Assembly (NCBI GenBank): GCA_046349875.1
Contig: JAXMBN010000009.1
Coordinates: 1-64,000, forward strand
Length of the DNA: 64,000 bases
Direction: 5' to 3'
From: JAXMBN01 sp046349875
GTDB lineage: Bacteria > Planctomycetota > Planctomycetia > Pirellulales > Pirellulaceae
Shown here: piece by piece, positions 20,221-28,725 of the stretch
How the letters are laid out: every line of letters begins with the position of its first letter
How positions within the stretch are numbered: the first letter of the stretch is position 1
Made by a program: the position numbers and the translations under genes
The notes under the pieces: model-generated
Databases searched by the model: none
What the model saw: the letters and a program-made list of their open reading frames with translations, nothing else
Told to the model about the DNA's origin: nothing

Positions 20221-21193
20221 TATCCGGATCCGTATCCGCAACATGGTACTCGCGAGTAGGCTCGACTCCTGTATCCTCGGGCGTATACCCCTCAAGATCA
20301 TTCAGAATGCGTTCCAGAGTGATTTGGGCCGAGACCATCGTTTTTGCCGGTCCAACATCAGGTTCGCCAAATTTGGAGACGATCACGGTCACATTATCTG
20401 AACCACCGCGGTAGTTCGCCAATTCAATCAAGGAACGACACGCGGCTTGCGGATCTTGCTCCAATTCAACGATGTTTTGAATTTCCTCGTCATCCACATG
20501 TTTATTGAGCCCATCGCTACAGAGGACAAGAATATCCCCCGGTTCGATCGTCGAAGATAACAACTCGGGAACCACATCGCGTCCTCCGCCCCCGAGAGCG
20601 TTCCACAAAACATTGGACCAAGGCGATCGCTCCACATCTTTGCGAGCCAAATTCCCTTGCTCAACCAATTGACTTGCCATGGTGTGATCGCGAGTCAAAA
20701 GTCGCATTTCTCCATCGCGAATCAAATAACATCGCGTGTCGCCAACATGGAGCACAAACATCTTGGGCCATGCCACATAGGCCATGGTAAGGGTTGTCCC
20801 CATCCCCTTGAGCGATGCACTCCGTTTCGATTCGCGATCGATCGTTTCGTGCGCAGACCGCACGAGGCTCTTCATCGCCTCGACAAAGTCGCTCTCATCG
20901 TCTCGATCGATGCGATGAAACCAATGCACATCATTGAGCAACTTATTTACGACATAGTCAACTGCCAATGCACTGGCGCGATTCCCACCTTGATGCCCTC
21001 CCATGCCATCAGCAACCAACATCACGCGGCTCTGCGGGTAACCGTAGAGCCGTGTTCGCGGCTCAAGATTCAGGCTAGTCGATTGCACCAACATGCTTTT
21101 GGAGAGATCGGCAATGAGAAATTGATCCTGGTTCATTTCGCGTTTGCGGCCGACGTCGGTTCGCCCCGCGACTTGAACCCTTGCATGCATCAT
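20210..21193 (-). CDS. PP2C-family serine/threonine protein phosphatase
   Basis: A 327-residue cytoplasmic Mg/Mn-dependent phosphatase of the PrpC/Stp1 type, which reverses Hanks-type kinase phosphorylation. Metal-binding motifs are present in order: GRKREMNQDQFLIAD near the N-terminus, LVADGMGGHQGG with the key aspartate, GMGTTLTMAYVAW, FVLHVGDTRCYLIRDGEMRLLTRDHT, ILVLCSDGLNKHVDDEEI and the closing GGSDNVTVIVSKFG. The C-terminal ~45 residues after this are a variable tail. The start at 21193 (ATG ATG CAT) follows an AGAAGAG sequence; a second ATG at 21190 is also possible. No kinase gene is adjacent, so the partner is unknown. Confidence 0.94.
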   Translation of the reverse strand: MMHARVQVAGRTDVGRKREMNQDQFLIADLSKSMLVQSTSLNLEPRTRLYGYPQSRVMLVADGMGGHQGGNRASALAVDYVVNKLLNDVHWFHRIDRDDESDFVEAMKSLVRSAHETIDRESKRSASLKGMGTTLTMAYVAWPKMFVLHVGDTRCYLIRDGEMRLLTRDHTMASQLVEQGNLARKDVERSPWSNVLWNALGGGGRDVVPELLSSTIEPGDILVLCSDGLNKHVDDEEIQNIVELEQDPQAACRSLIELANYRGGSDNVTVIVSKFGEPDVGPAKTMVSAQITLERILNDLEGYTPEDTGVEPTREYHVADTDPDNPK

Positions 21194-21195
21194 TA

Positions 21196-21411
21196 TCAAA
21201 CTCTTCTGTACCGTAGTGATCGATGGGTATGGAACGGGTCAGGGATGGGATCGCGAAGTTGCAAACGTTGCAGCTTGATGGGAATCGTTCGTCCTTGCAG
21301 TTCCGTGAAATGAACTCCACACCCATTGGCTCTTTGACCTATCAGTCGAATTCTATCCGGTCGACCATCCTCAGAGGTAAGGGGACTGGCTACATTTACA
21401 TTTTCTTCCAA
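21196..21411 (-). CDS. Small hypothetical protein upstream of the phosphatase
   Basis: A 71-residue frame whose TGA stop lies two bases before the phosphatase ATG, which would suit a co-translated pair. It is polar, with PDRIRLIGQRANGCG and RTIPIKLQRLQLRDPIPDP as its most gene-like stretches, and has no membrane segment. I do not recognise a family. The only support is position and a reasonable residue composition, so it may be leader sequence instead of a gene. Confidence 0.35.
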   Translation of the reverse strand: MEENVNVASPLTSEDGRPDRIRLIGQRANGCGVHFTELQGRTIPIKLQRLQLRDPIPDPFHTHRSLRYRRV

Positions 21412-21480
21412 GAATACACATCGCTCGCCTAACCCGATCCGTGTTTTTCACAACAGCCTTCTTGTTAGCCAGACCAAACG

Positions 21481-22515
21481 ATGAAAGCCCTTTCCCTTCG
21501 AGCTCCTCGTCAATTTGAATTCACCGAAATTCCAGAACCTTCGCAACCGCAATCCGGTGAAGCATTGGTACGAGTCCATCGGGTTGGGATCTGTGGTACC
21601 GATTACGGCGGATTCCTGGGCAAAATGCCGTTCTATAGCTACCCGAGAATTCCAGGCCATGAATTGGGTGTTGAGGTTCTTGAGGTTGGTGCAGATGTCT
21701 CCAATGTGGCTCCCGGCGACCACTGCGCTGTCGAGCCCTACCTCAATTGCCAAACGTGCTATTCCTGCCGAAGAGGCTTAACGAATTGCTGCGAGCATCA
21801 CAAGACACTTGGTGTGATGTGCGATGGCGGATTGTCGCGTTACTTCCTTTTGCCTGCGCGCAAGCTCCATAAATCCGCAAAGCTTTCGATGGAACAATTG
21901 GCTCTCGTTGAAACTTTGGCGATTGGATGCCATGCCATCGATCGCGGTAACCCTCAGAAACAAGAAACGGTATTGGTGATCGGCGCAGGCCCCATTGGCT
22001 TGTCCGTCATTGAGTTTGCCAAAGTCGCACAAGCGCGAACCATCGTGATGGATATCAGTCCTGAACGTTTGCAGTTTGTGCGAGACAAAATGGGAATCCA
22101 TAACACCATTCTTGCCACGCCCGATAACCTCGAATTCTGCAAGCAACAAATCGAAACGATGACCAACCATCAACTTGCCGATGTGGTTGTCGATGCTACC
22201 GGTAACAACCAAAGCATGGCACGGGCGCTCGAGTTTTGCGCCTTTGGTGGACGGTTAGTGTATGTGGGAATTACTCAATCCGAGATATCGCTACCCCACG
22301 CTCCCATCCTTCATCGCCGAGAAGTTTCCATTCTAGCAAGCCGAAACGCGCTCTCACGCGACTTCCCTCGCATCATCGAACTGATCGAACAAGGGATCAT
22401 CGACACCGTCCCTTGGATTACTCACCACGCTGCATTCGACGATGTCATTTCGGCGTTTCCAACATGGCTTCAGCCAGAATCGCGAGTCATCAAAGCCATC
22501 GTTGAGATCGACTAA
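21481..22515 (+). CDS. Zinc-dependent medium-chain alcohol/polyol dehydrogenase
   Basis: A 344-residue NAD(P)-dependent medium-chain dehydrogenase of the sorbitol/threonine dehydrogenase branch. Catalytic zinc ligands are visible as GICGTD (Cys38) and PGHELG (His60, Glu61). The structural zinc lobe has the exact CxxCxxCx7C spacing (Cys90, 93, 96, 104). The nucleotide-binding motif is VLVIGAGPIGLSVIEFAK followed by an acidic residue in IVMDISPE, which favours NAD over NADP. Substrate is unknown; some relatives oxidise galactonate, threonine or polyols. It is the only plus-strand gene between about 12.5 and 27.2 kb and starts a separate transcript divergent from the phosphatase. Confidence 0.93.
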   Translation: MKALSLRAPRQFEFTEIPEPSQPQSGEALVRVHRVGICGTDYGGFLGKMPFYSYPRIPGHELGVEVLEVGADVSNVAPGDHCAVEPYLNCQTCYSCRRGLTNCCEHHKTLGVMCDGGLSRYFLLPARKLHKSAKLSMEQLALVETLAIGCHAIDRGNPQKQETVLVIGAGPIGLSVIEFAKVAQARTIVMDISPERLQFVRDKMGIHNTILATPDNLEFCKQQIETMTNHQLADVVVDATGNNQSMARALEFCAFGGRLVYVGITQSEISLPHAPILHRREVSILASRNALSRDFPRIIELIEQGIIDTVPWITHHAAFDDVISAFPTWLQPESRVIKAIVEID

Positions 22516-22567
22516 CCCATCGCTATATTCGAAATCGAATCGAAGCAATCGCAAGTGGGCCAGCGCC

Positions 22568-23614
22568 TCAGGAGGCCTGTTGCACGGCCCGCAATTGCCT
22601 GATTTGTTGCAAGCAAGCCGCAACGACTTCTTCCACGGTTACCTTACAAATCGATTCGTTCGTCTTCTGCTTCCGAAGTATTTTGACCTGCGTTTCCGAT
22701 TCATTGCGCAAAGAAATATGAGCAGGCCCATAGGGGCCGCTCTTCGATGGTAGGGTAGGTCCGAAAATCCCAACGACTGGTGTTCCTAACGCTACAGCCA
22801 AGTGCATTGGCCCCGTGTCTCCGGTCACAACGACCGAAGCCCGTTTGAGCCAACCTGCAAGCTGTTGCAAGGTGGAACTCGGAGCTTTAATCGCACAACC
22901 ATGCCGCGATGAATTCACGATGTTATCTGCAAGACCTTCCTCCTCGCGACCGCCCCATATCACCAACGAAGGTATGCCTTCCGCTTCGAAAACACGCTCG
23001 GCCACCTCCTTGAATCGTTCCGAAGGCCACCGACGTAACCAAGTACTTGCCCCCGGGTTGATGGCCAAGTAGGGGCGATCCATCAAGCCAAGCGATCCAA
23101 GTAGGCGTGTCGACTCCAGATCAGCATCTCGATCCACACTGAAATCAAAACGAATCGTAGGTGATTCGATCTTCAGTGGTCGCAACAAATCGATCTGACG
23201 ATCCACTAAATGGGAATGCTCACTGTGCACCCGATGCGAATAAAACCACCAAGCACACTCCCGTGATCCTTGGGCATCGAAGCCGATCCGCATTTTTGCG
23301 CCCGATAGCCACGTAAGGATCGAGCTCTTAAATAATCCTTGCGGATCGATCGCTACGTCGATCTTCCAATTGCGGATTTGCTGGAGGAGCGCTCGACGCT
23401 CGGACGATCGAAACAGGAACCCTTTCTTGACGCGAAGGACTTGGTCGATTCCATGTTGATTGCGCAGCAACTGATCGCTTCCGCAATCGACAATCCAACC
23501 AATCCATGCTTTGGGATAGGCATCTTTGATCGCATGAACCACCGGAAGCGTTTCAAGGCAATCCCCAATGGCGCTCAAGCGAACGATCAGGAACCGTGGA
23601 TCGCTAGAAATCAT
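22568..23614 (-). CDS. Glycosyltransferase family 9 (heptosyltransferase-like)
   Basis: A 348-residue GT-B transferase of the WaaC/WaaF/RfaF family. The N-terminal lobe opens with FLIVRLSAIGDCLETLPVV, the family acceptor-side motif. The C-terminal lobe has YLAINPGASTWLRRWPSERF and the donor-binding stretch VVTGDTGPMHLAVALGTPVV followed by GIFGPT. Such enzymes add heptose to lipopolysaccharide core at the inner membrane, but in planctomycetes many GT9 members have other donors. Convergent with the dehydrogenase and 31 bases downstream of the acetyltransferase gene, with which it likely shares a transcript. Confidence 0.92.
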   Translation of the reverse strand: MISSDPRFLIVRLSAIGDCLETLPVVHAIKDAYPKAWIGWIVDCGSDQLLRNQHGIDQVLRVKKGFLFRSSERRALLQQIRNWKIDVAIDPQGLFKSSILTWLSGAKMRIGFDAQGSRECAWWFYSHRVHSEHSHLVDRQIDLLRPLKIESPTIRFDFSVDRDADLESTRLLGSLGLMDRPYLAINPGASTWLRRWPSERFKEVAERVFEAEGIPSLVIWGGREEEGLADNIVNSSRHGCAIKAPSSTLQQLAGWLKRASVVVTGDTGPMHLAVALGTPVVGIFGPTLPSKSGPYGPAHISLRNESETQVKILRKQKTNESICKVTVEEVVAACLQQIRQLRAVQQAS

Positions 23615-23645
23615 CTGAATCCTCCATCCTTGGCTTCAATTGCGT

Positions 23646-24608
23646 CTATCCCGCGAGGCTCTTCTGATACACCATTCCATGTTCGATGCATTGAAAGCCC
23701 AACCTCTGCAAGACGTGGGTGGCCGACGTATCGTCATTGAATAGATAAGTCCGAATCCGATCCACGCGGTCCAAATGCAGCTGTCGCAGCGACTCTGAGA
23801 GCAAGAAGACATATCGATCTCGCCCTTCCGATTCTTGGGGAACATTGGCTAAAGTCATCAAGTAGCCAGCCCCTTCCAAACCGCGGATCGTTGGATCAGG
23901 CTGCCAGTAGAGAACATCGAGCCGATCTCCTCCAGGCACTCGCGAACTCAACTGGAAGTATTGCTGCTCGGCGTGCCCGTAGGCCACAGCGCTGCACCAA
24001 TCCAACACACAGCCATCGATCACGCGGTTCACTTGAAATTGCCGTCGAACCTGAATCTGAGTTCGATCCATGGGGGGACGAAATCCGAGAAGATCCAACT
24101 CCCACCTCGATGTCGCTTGCCAGGGCTGCATTCCAAATCCATGAAGCCACGCCTGCAGACGACGATCGTGCATCGATACGCCGAGCAATCCATCCGTAGG
24201 CCCAAGCCCAACATAAAAGGCAAATCGATTCGGAGAACTCGTTGCAATCAGTTGCTTGACCCCAACACGAAGCAATATGAGTTGTGCTTCCGCCAAAAGG
24301 GCCATCGCCACTTGGTCTTCATCGGCGTCTGCCGAAACACACATGGCATTGATGAGACCATGTTCCATTGCCAAATCGCTTCGATCGTCATTCGCTCCGA
24401 AAGCAATATGGATGAACCCAACGGGCTGGTCATTTCGACATGCGACCAGAAAATGCCCCGGATCGAAGTAGGGCTTACTGAAAACGCAACATTCCCATAC
24501 CGTTGATGGACACGAAGATACCAGCCCAGCTCGCGCGTAATGCTGCTGCCAGACGCCGGCCAAATGCGTTACATCTGTATTCTGAAACTCGCGAATCCGA
24601 AACGACAA
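23646..24608 (-). CDS. Tandem GNAT-type acetyltransferase
   Basis: A 320-residue protein with two GNAT-like halves. The first (residues 1-150) runs from MSFRIREFQNTDVTHLAGVW to PVGFIHIAFGA and INAMCVSADADEDQVAMALL, the acetyl-CoA-binding strand-loop-helix. The second (about 200-320) ends with the GNAT-like TYLFNDDTSATHVLQRLGF and CIEHGMVYQK, which normally packs the beta-bulge region. The AYVGL-like FAFYVGLGPTDGLLG stretch in the first half resembles the motif B tail. Substrate unknown. It begins 78 bases before the 3' end of the RNase P RNA gene, on the same strand. Confidence 0.85.
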   Translation of the reverse strand: MSFRIREFQNTDVTHLAGVWQQHYARAGLVSSCPSTVWECCVFSKPYFDPGHFLVACRNDQPVGFIHIAFGANDDRSDLAMEHGLINAMCVSADADEDQVAMALLAEAQLILLRVGVKQLIATSSPNRFAFYVGLGPTDGLLGVSMHDRRLQAWLHGFGMQPWQATSRWELDLLGFRPPMDRTQIQVRRQFQVNRVIDGCVLDWCSAVAYGHAEQQYFQLSSRVPGGDRLDVLYWQPDPTIRGLEGAGYLMTLANVPQESEGRDRYVFLLSESLRQLHLDRVDRIRTYLFNDDTSATHVLQRLGFQCIEHGMVYQKSLAG

Positions 24609-24685
24609 AATCTACCTCTGAATGCCACCTGGCATCGACCTGTCACCATGCCCTTCGAGGTGCCTCACCCCACACCGCGGGACGA

Positions 24686-25080
24686 CGAGAGGATGGCCTG
24701 TAAGCCGGGTTCTGTCAAGGAAAATTCCCTGTGGCAATCATTTATCTAGAGCACCGATTGCTCGGCACTTCAAGCGATCTACCCGAATAGCAACCAGCCC
24801 GAGCCGAGCCAGGCAGCCGAAGCTGCGCCATTCTGCTTGATCTTGCTCCGGGTGGGGTTTACCTAGCAAGCCGAGTCACCTCGACCTCTGGTGAGCTCTT
24901 ACCTCACCGTTTCACCCTTACCAGAAAGACCTGCATGCAAGCCTCCCTGGCGGTTTACTTTCTGTGGCACTATCCCTAGCCTTTCGACCGGTCGGCGTTA
25001 CCGACCACCCTGCCCTATGGAGCCCGGACTTTCCTCTCGAGCGAATCAACGCTCCAGCGATCACCTAGCCATCCTCTCCG
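24686..25080 (-). ncRNA. rnpB: RNase P RNA (bacterial type A)
   Basis: The catalytic RNA that trims tRNA 5' leaders. Read on the minus strand, the 5' end AGAGGATGGCTAGG (25077 downward) pairs with the 3' end GGCCATCCTCT (24688-24697 complement), forming P1. The conserved GAGGAAAGTCCGGGCTCC block (P3/P4 side) lies at about 25020-25040, ATAGGGCAGGGTGG follows, and the 3' side has the universal TTACAGGCC pair and AACCCGGCTTAC-type P4 strand near 24700-24715. Length is about 395 nt, within the usual range. Ends are approximate to a few bases. Confidence 0.95.
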
Positions 25081-25177
25081 AGCTCGTCGCGATCTTCAAG
25101 TCTAGCGAAATACCGCCCAAGGAGATACTCGCAAAACCAATTTCCCTCGGGCATTGATTCACGGGCACATCGATTCA

Positions 25178-25825
25178 CTACGAAGGATTGTTCATCCCAT
25201 GATTGGTGACAACGCTCAGCGATGCACTTGGGGTCGGCGATCCTGGCTTGCGACCACGACGCTTTTGTTGCGATGTAGGGATCATGCGTTCATCAGACCG
25301 CTGCAAGAGCCGGCTAATGCATAGCTTGTTTACGCTGACATCCAAAGCGTTGGCCTCATCGCAAATATAGTCGTGAACACACTTGGGAATGCGGACCGTA
25401 ATCATGCGTTGTGATTCGCTCGGATCATTCTCAGGCAACTCGCGAGAACGCAATGTAGTCAACATCTCCAACACTTCGCCATGCTCATCCGAGAGTTCAT
25501 AGTCTTTGCGATCGGACTGCGAGAAAAGGGTCGAGATAATCCCTTCGCGAGCAAACACTTCACGGAAAAAGGCAACCCAAGTCGGCGCCACCCCAAACAA
25601 CTCGGCAGCCGAGGCGACAACCTGCCGACGTCGCTCAGCTGCCGGTAAGCTAGCATTCAACTTCGACTTTACCTCGCAAGCAACCTTGTCGAACACCTCG
25701 AGCTCGGCCGCTAACTTTTCGCCCATAGCAGTCATCATAGCCTTGGTTGGCTTGGCGGATGCTTCAGGTGCATAGCTGGTGGTGGCGGACATATTGTTGT
25801 GATTGGGATTGGCTTCGAACTCCAT
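25178..25825 (-). CDS. Predicted ribbon-helix-helix DNA-binding protein
   Basis: A 215-residue soluble protein of no named family. The middle (about 140-180) reads MITVRIPKCVHDYICDEANA then LDVSVNKLCISRLLQ, which fits a ribbon-helix-helix fold: a short beta-strand of alternating residues followed by two helices, as in HicB or Arc-type antitoxins. The N-terminal half is an acidic helical region with VAPTWVAFFREVFAREGI. The C-terminal tail is basic (QQKRRGRKPGS), compatible with DNA contact. No toxin-sized gene is adjacent on either side, so a toxin-antitoxin role is not supported; a stand-alone regulator is more likely. It lies 98 bases before the rnpB 5' end. Confidence 0.68.
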   Translation of the reverse strand: MEFEANPNHNNMSATTSYAPEASAKPTKAMMTAMGEKLAAELEVFDKVACEVKSKLNASLPAAERRRQVVASAAELFGVAPTWVAFFREVFAREGIISTLFSQSDRKDYELSDEHGEVLEMLTTLRSRELPENDPSESQRMITVRIPKCVHDYICDEANALDVSVNKLCISRLLQRSDERMIPTSQQKRRGRKPGSPTPSASLSVVTNHGMNNPS

Positions 25826-26193
25826 TACTGCTTTCCTTCCGAGTTTGCTGATTGTCGATCCGAGCTATCCGGGCTCTGAGTTACTGACCTTGCCGGCCAA
25901 ATCACCTTCCGGACGCTCGCAGGTGAAACGAGAACGCCCCAATGCTGCTATTCAGTCAACCCCATCTCCGTAAACGCTTGCATTCAAACGACTTAGAGCA
26001 CTTGCCTGCACTACGCTCAAAAAAGATGCACGCATGCCCAATCCAGACACACGCGTGTGACTGCCTAAAAACTAGGCATCGGCACAAACTCCAAAAACCA
26101 AGTGTCCAATCAGCAGCCTTTAAGAAAAGCTGTCTTTTTCTGAAAAACTTGGCAGAATCCTCCCCCACCTGCTCGCCCCCACAACTCGTCAAC

Positions 26194-26214
26194 AATAGGT
26201 GGCTGGCACCTATT
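26194..26214. repeat. REP-like palindrome, AATAGGTG family, copy 1
   Basis: AATAGGTG and CACCTATT form an 8-bp perfect inverted repeat around a 5-base centre GCTGG, preceded by GTCAAC as in copy 2 (26414-26444). The right arm diverges after TATT, so this copy is partly degraded. Confidence 0.8.
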
Positions 26215-26252
26215 ATCTAGCCGCAAAGCTAGCAATACGCCGAGCAGGAACC

Positions 26253-26370
26253 ACACGGGGACAGTCCCCATGTACGGGCCGCCGATGCGGACCAGCATGG
26301 GGACTGTCCCCGTGTATGCAGAAAGCTGACTAGGGCCTGCCCCGATCCACCAGCGCGGGGACTGTCCCCA
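26253..26370. repeat. GGGGACNGTCCCC palindrome cluster, three copies
   Basis: ACACGGGGACAGTCCCCATG (26253-26272) and its exact 20-base reverse complement (26296-26315) are two copies in opposite orientation; each is itself a near-palindrome built on GGGGAC/GTCCCC. A third, CGCGGGGACTGTCCCCAGG, sits at about 26354-26372. Head-to-head palindromes in a gap between genes match bacterial REP/BIME elements, which are mobilised by RayT-type transposases encoded elsewhere. No transposase is in this window. Confidence 0.85.
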
Positions 26371-26413
26371 GGTAGCCCAAAACGACATGTGAGGGAGCTA
26401 GAGAATGGCGGGG

Positions 26414-26444
26414 TCAACAATAGGTGGAAGGCACCTATTGTTGA
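26414..26444. repeat. REP-like palindrome, AATAGGTG family, copy 2
   Basis: TCAACAATAGGTG and CACCTATTGTTGA form a perfect 13-bp inverted repeat around GAAGG. This is the intact form of the element at 26194 and lies about 35 bases downstream of the rsmD stop (read on the minus strand), where its hairpin could also help terminate or stabilise the rsmD transcript. Confidence 0.85.
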
Positions 26445-26479
26445 TGAGGCCTTGGCTAGCATTTCGGTAGATGCGTTTG

Positions 26480-27130
26480 CTAGCGACGGTCGCCGATGGC
26501 GAGGACGGCGGGACGATATGTGCGCACATCCCAGCTCCAATCCGTAGATAGCATTTCAAGCGGAGCAGGCTCGTCAAACTCGACGGCCACCAAACTTCCC
26601 GCAGGCGCTTTTTCACAAACGCAATGAAGCAATCGCTGACATGCTTCGCGATTCTCGACCCAAAGCCGATAAGGTGGACAGATAAACACGCACCATGGCG
26701 TTTCCTTTAGCTCGGCGAACCGGGTATCGAGCACCTCAGACACCGCAAAGGCATCCCCCTGAACGAACCTCGCATTTTGAACACCCAACAATTCCACCGT
26801 TTTCTGAAGATCCTGAAAAGCTCGCCGATCGAGCTCCACTCCCACCCCACCAACCGCTCCTCGGGAAATCGCCTCCAGTAACAGTACACCACTACCGGCA
26901 AACAAATCGACAGCGACGAAATCATCCAGCTTCCCGCCGAGCAAATTGAAAAGAGCCTCCCTTGTTCGATCCTTCATTGGGCGCGTTGTAGGATCGACGC
27001 GAAAGGGAATCGTGCGACCTCGCATACTACCGCCGATGATACGAAGCTTCGTCATCTCAAAGCCGCCCTTTGGCTTGCGGCCCATTTCTTCATGCTCGTC
27101 GGTTTGTGCGTTCCGCTTCGCCTTTGCCAT
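26480..27130 (-). CDS. rsmD: 16S rRNA m2G966 methyltransferase RsmD
   Basis: A Rossmann-fold methyltransferase that modifies G966 in small-subunit rRNA using S-adenosylmethionine. Family landmarks: LRIIGGSMRGRTI at the N-terminus, RPMKDRTREALFNLL, the cofactor-binding VAVDLFAGSGVLLLEAISRG, and FICPPYRL, matching the (D/N)PPY catalytic motif of N2-guanine methyltransferases, here with Cys at the first position, which is atypical. The start may be 27130 (216 residues) or the internal ATG at 27055 (MTKLRIIGG), which fits the family better; the first 25 residues are polar and probably not conserved. It is convergent with nothing and divergent from the cyclophilin gene. Confidence 0.92.
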   Translation of the reverse strand: MAKAKRNAQTDEHEEMGRKPKGGFEMTKLRIIGGSMRGRTIPFRVDPTTRPMKDRTREALFNLLGGKLDDFVAVDLFAGSGVLLLEAISRGAVGGVGVELDRRAFQDLQKTVELLGVQNARFVQGDAFAVSEVLDTRFAELKETPWCVFICPPYRLWVENREACQRLLHCVCEKAPAGSLVAVEFDEPAPLEMLSTDWSWDVRTYRPAVLAIGDRR

Positions 27131-27278
27131 TCCGATTACCCTAGTGCTTCCTCAGATCAAGGCATTAGAATTGCCTGTAGATTCTCAACAGGTTTTACGC
27201 ACTTCCGAACCGCCTCGAAACTTTTTCGTAGTGATTCACGTTAGCGTAAGCGACCAAGCCGGCTAGGAAAGGGCTATT

Positions 27279-28549
27279 TTGAGCGAAAAACAAACTCTCA
27301 CCTCCTATTATCGACCTGATTTCCTCCTTTTAGGCCGCAAGTCCACGCTCCTCCTGCTTTCAAGCCTTGCCGTTTTGGCATTCACGGCATCCTCGGCCCT
27401 TTCCCAAGGAACGCAAAAGGGAACTAAGTTCTCCCTCCCCTCTGATATCGGCACCCTCAGCGATGACGATCGCTCCCCTGCCGCTCAGAAATATCGCGAG
27501 AAAGTCGAACTCCTTCGCGACGCCATCAAAGAAGCCCGACAGGAAATGGTTCGCTTCCATACCGAACAATTACGGGAACGCCGATGGAGCCGCATTCAAC
27601 TTTGGAGTGACATTACCACCAAGAGTTACGCAGCAAAACAAGAAACCATGGCTGCTGCAATCGACTTGTATCAATCCAATCCTGCCAATTATGCCAAGAT
27701 TGGCGAGATGCTCTTTCTGCTTCTCAAGAATGAATCGGAAGGCGATCGCTTTGAAGGACTTTCTGAAATCGCAAAAGTCCTCATTGACCAACACTATCCA
27801 GATCCCTCGTTGTTTCGCCTTGCTAGCCAAGCCGCGCTAGCAGAAAACCGTTATGACCTCGCAATCGAATTTATCAAACAAGATCCGAGTCAATCGAATG
27901 AGCAAAAGAACCTCGGCATCGGTTTGGTAAATGAGCTTTTCGAGAAATGGAAAATCGAAGAGGCAATGCGAGAAAAAGAGCGACAAGCCGACGATCTTCC
28001 TCGTGTGGAACTGATGACATCGAAGGGACGAATCGTTCTCGAATTGTTCGAGAATGAAGCTCCACTAGCGGTGAATGCCTTTGTCTATTTGACGGAACGC
28101 GGATTCTATGATGACAAATCCTTCTTCCGGGTTCTTGAACATTTCGTTTTGCAAGCGGGTTGCGAACGTGGTGACGGTACCGGCTCGGCTGGCTTCACCA
28201 TCCGCGGTGAAATGGGAAATCCAAACGCTCGTCGCCATTTTCGTGGTTCGGTTGGAATCGCGCTGGGGTCGGATGAACGGACCAAAAAATCGAGGTCGAT
28301 TCAGGTTCGGCTCAGTTTTATATAACGCAACTTCCACAACCTCACATGGACGGAAACTTTTGCGTCTTCGGAAGAGTCATCGAAGGAATGGATAGGCTGG
28401 GAGAAATCAAAAGGTCCGATCCAAGCGCCAAGGAAGAGAAGAATAAAACTCCCGCCGACGCCCCTGATATCATCGTTTGGGCCAAGGTCCTGCGCAAACG
28501 GGACCACGAATACCGGGTAACTCCCCTCACCGGACAGGTCGATTTCTAA
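27279..28549 (+). CDS. Cyclophilin-type peptidyl-prolyl isomerase, exported, one frameshift
   Basis: A ~420-residue protein: an N-terminal hydrophobic export segment (LLLLSSLAVLAFTASSALS), a long helical region (about 50-240) with no named family, then a cyclophilin domain from VELMTSKGRIVLELFENEAP through GFYDDKSFFRVLEHFVLQAG and GSVGIA. The frame breaks in the AAAAAA run at about 28284-28289. Dropping one A continues as KIEVDSGSAQFYITQLPQPH then MDGNFCVFGRVIEGMD, completing the active site including the QFYIT motif. Prolyl isomerase activity is expected in the periplasm, assisting folding of exported proteins. The break is a single homopolymer base, so the gene is probably intact in the organism. 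Confidence 0.88.
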
Positions 28550-28725
28550 CCCCCGGAATGGATTTTCGCCTTACCAAGGGGCTGGATTCGCTGGATTTTT
28601 CCGATTGTCGAACCTGCCGAGGCGAATTTCCGTCTATCCGCTTCGACCAACCCGCTTTAGTGGATGCGGGGAAGGTGTAGAATAGAGAGTCCGGTAAGCA
28701 TGTAGGCTCTCCCCGGCATCTACCA

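Larger units (their letters stand above)
25826..26479. other. Gene-free stretch with REP-like palindromes
   Basis: About 650 bases with no supported gene. Open frames here are read through palindromes and have no gene-like composition. The first ~350 bases should hold the promoter of the ribbon-helix-helix gene. The remainder is built from the two palindrome families annotated separately. Confidence 0.75.

Noticed and set aside
25178..25825. Ribbon-helix-helix protein as an antitoxin
   Set aside because: No toxin-sized partner lies next to it on either side, so a toxin-antitoxin module is not supported.
26110..26540. Two overlapping minus-strand open frames near the palindromes
   Set aside because: They are read through REP-like repeats and have no gene-like composition.
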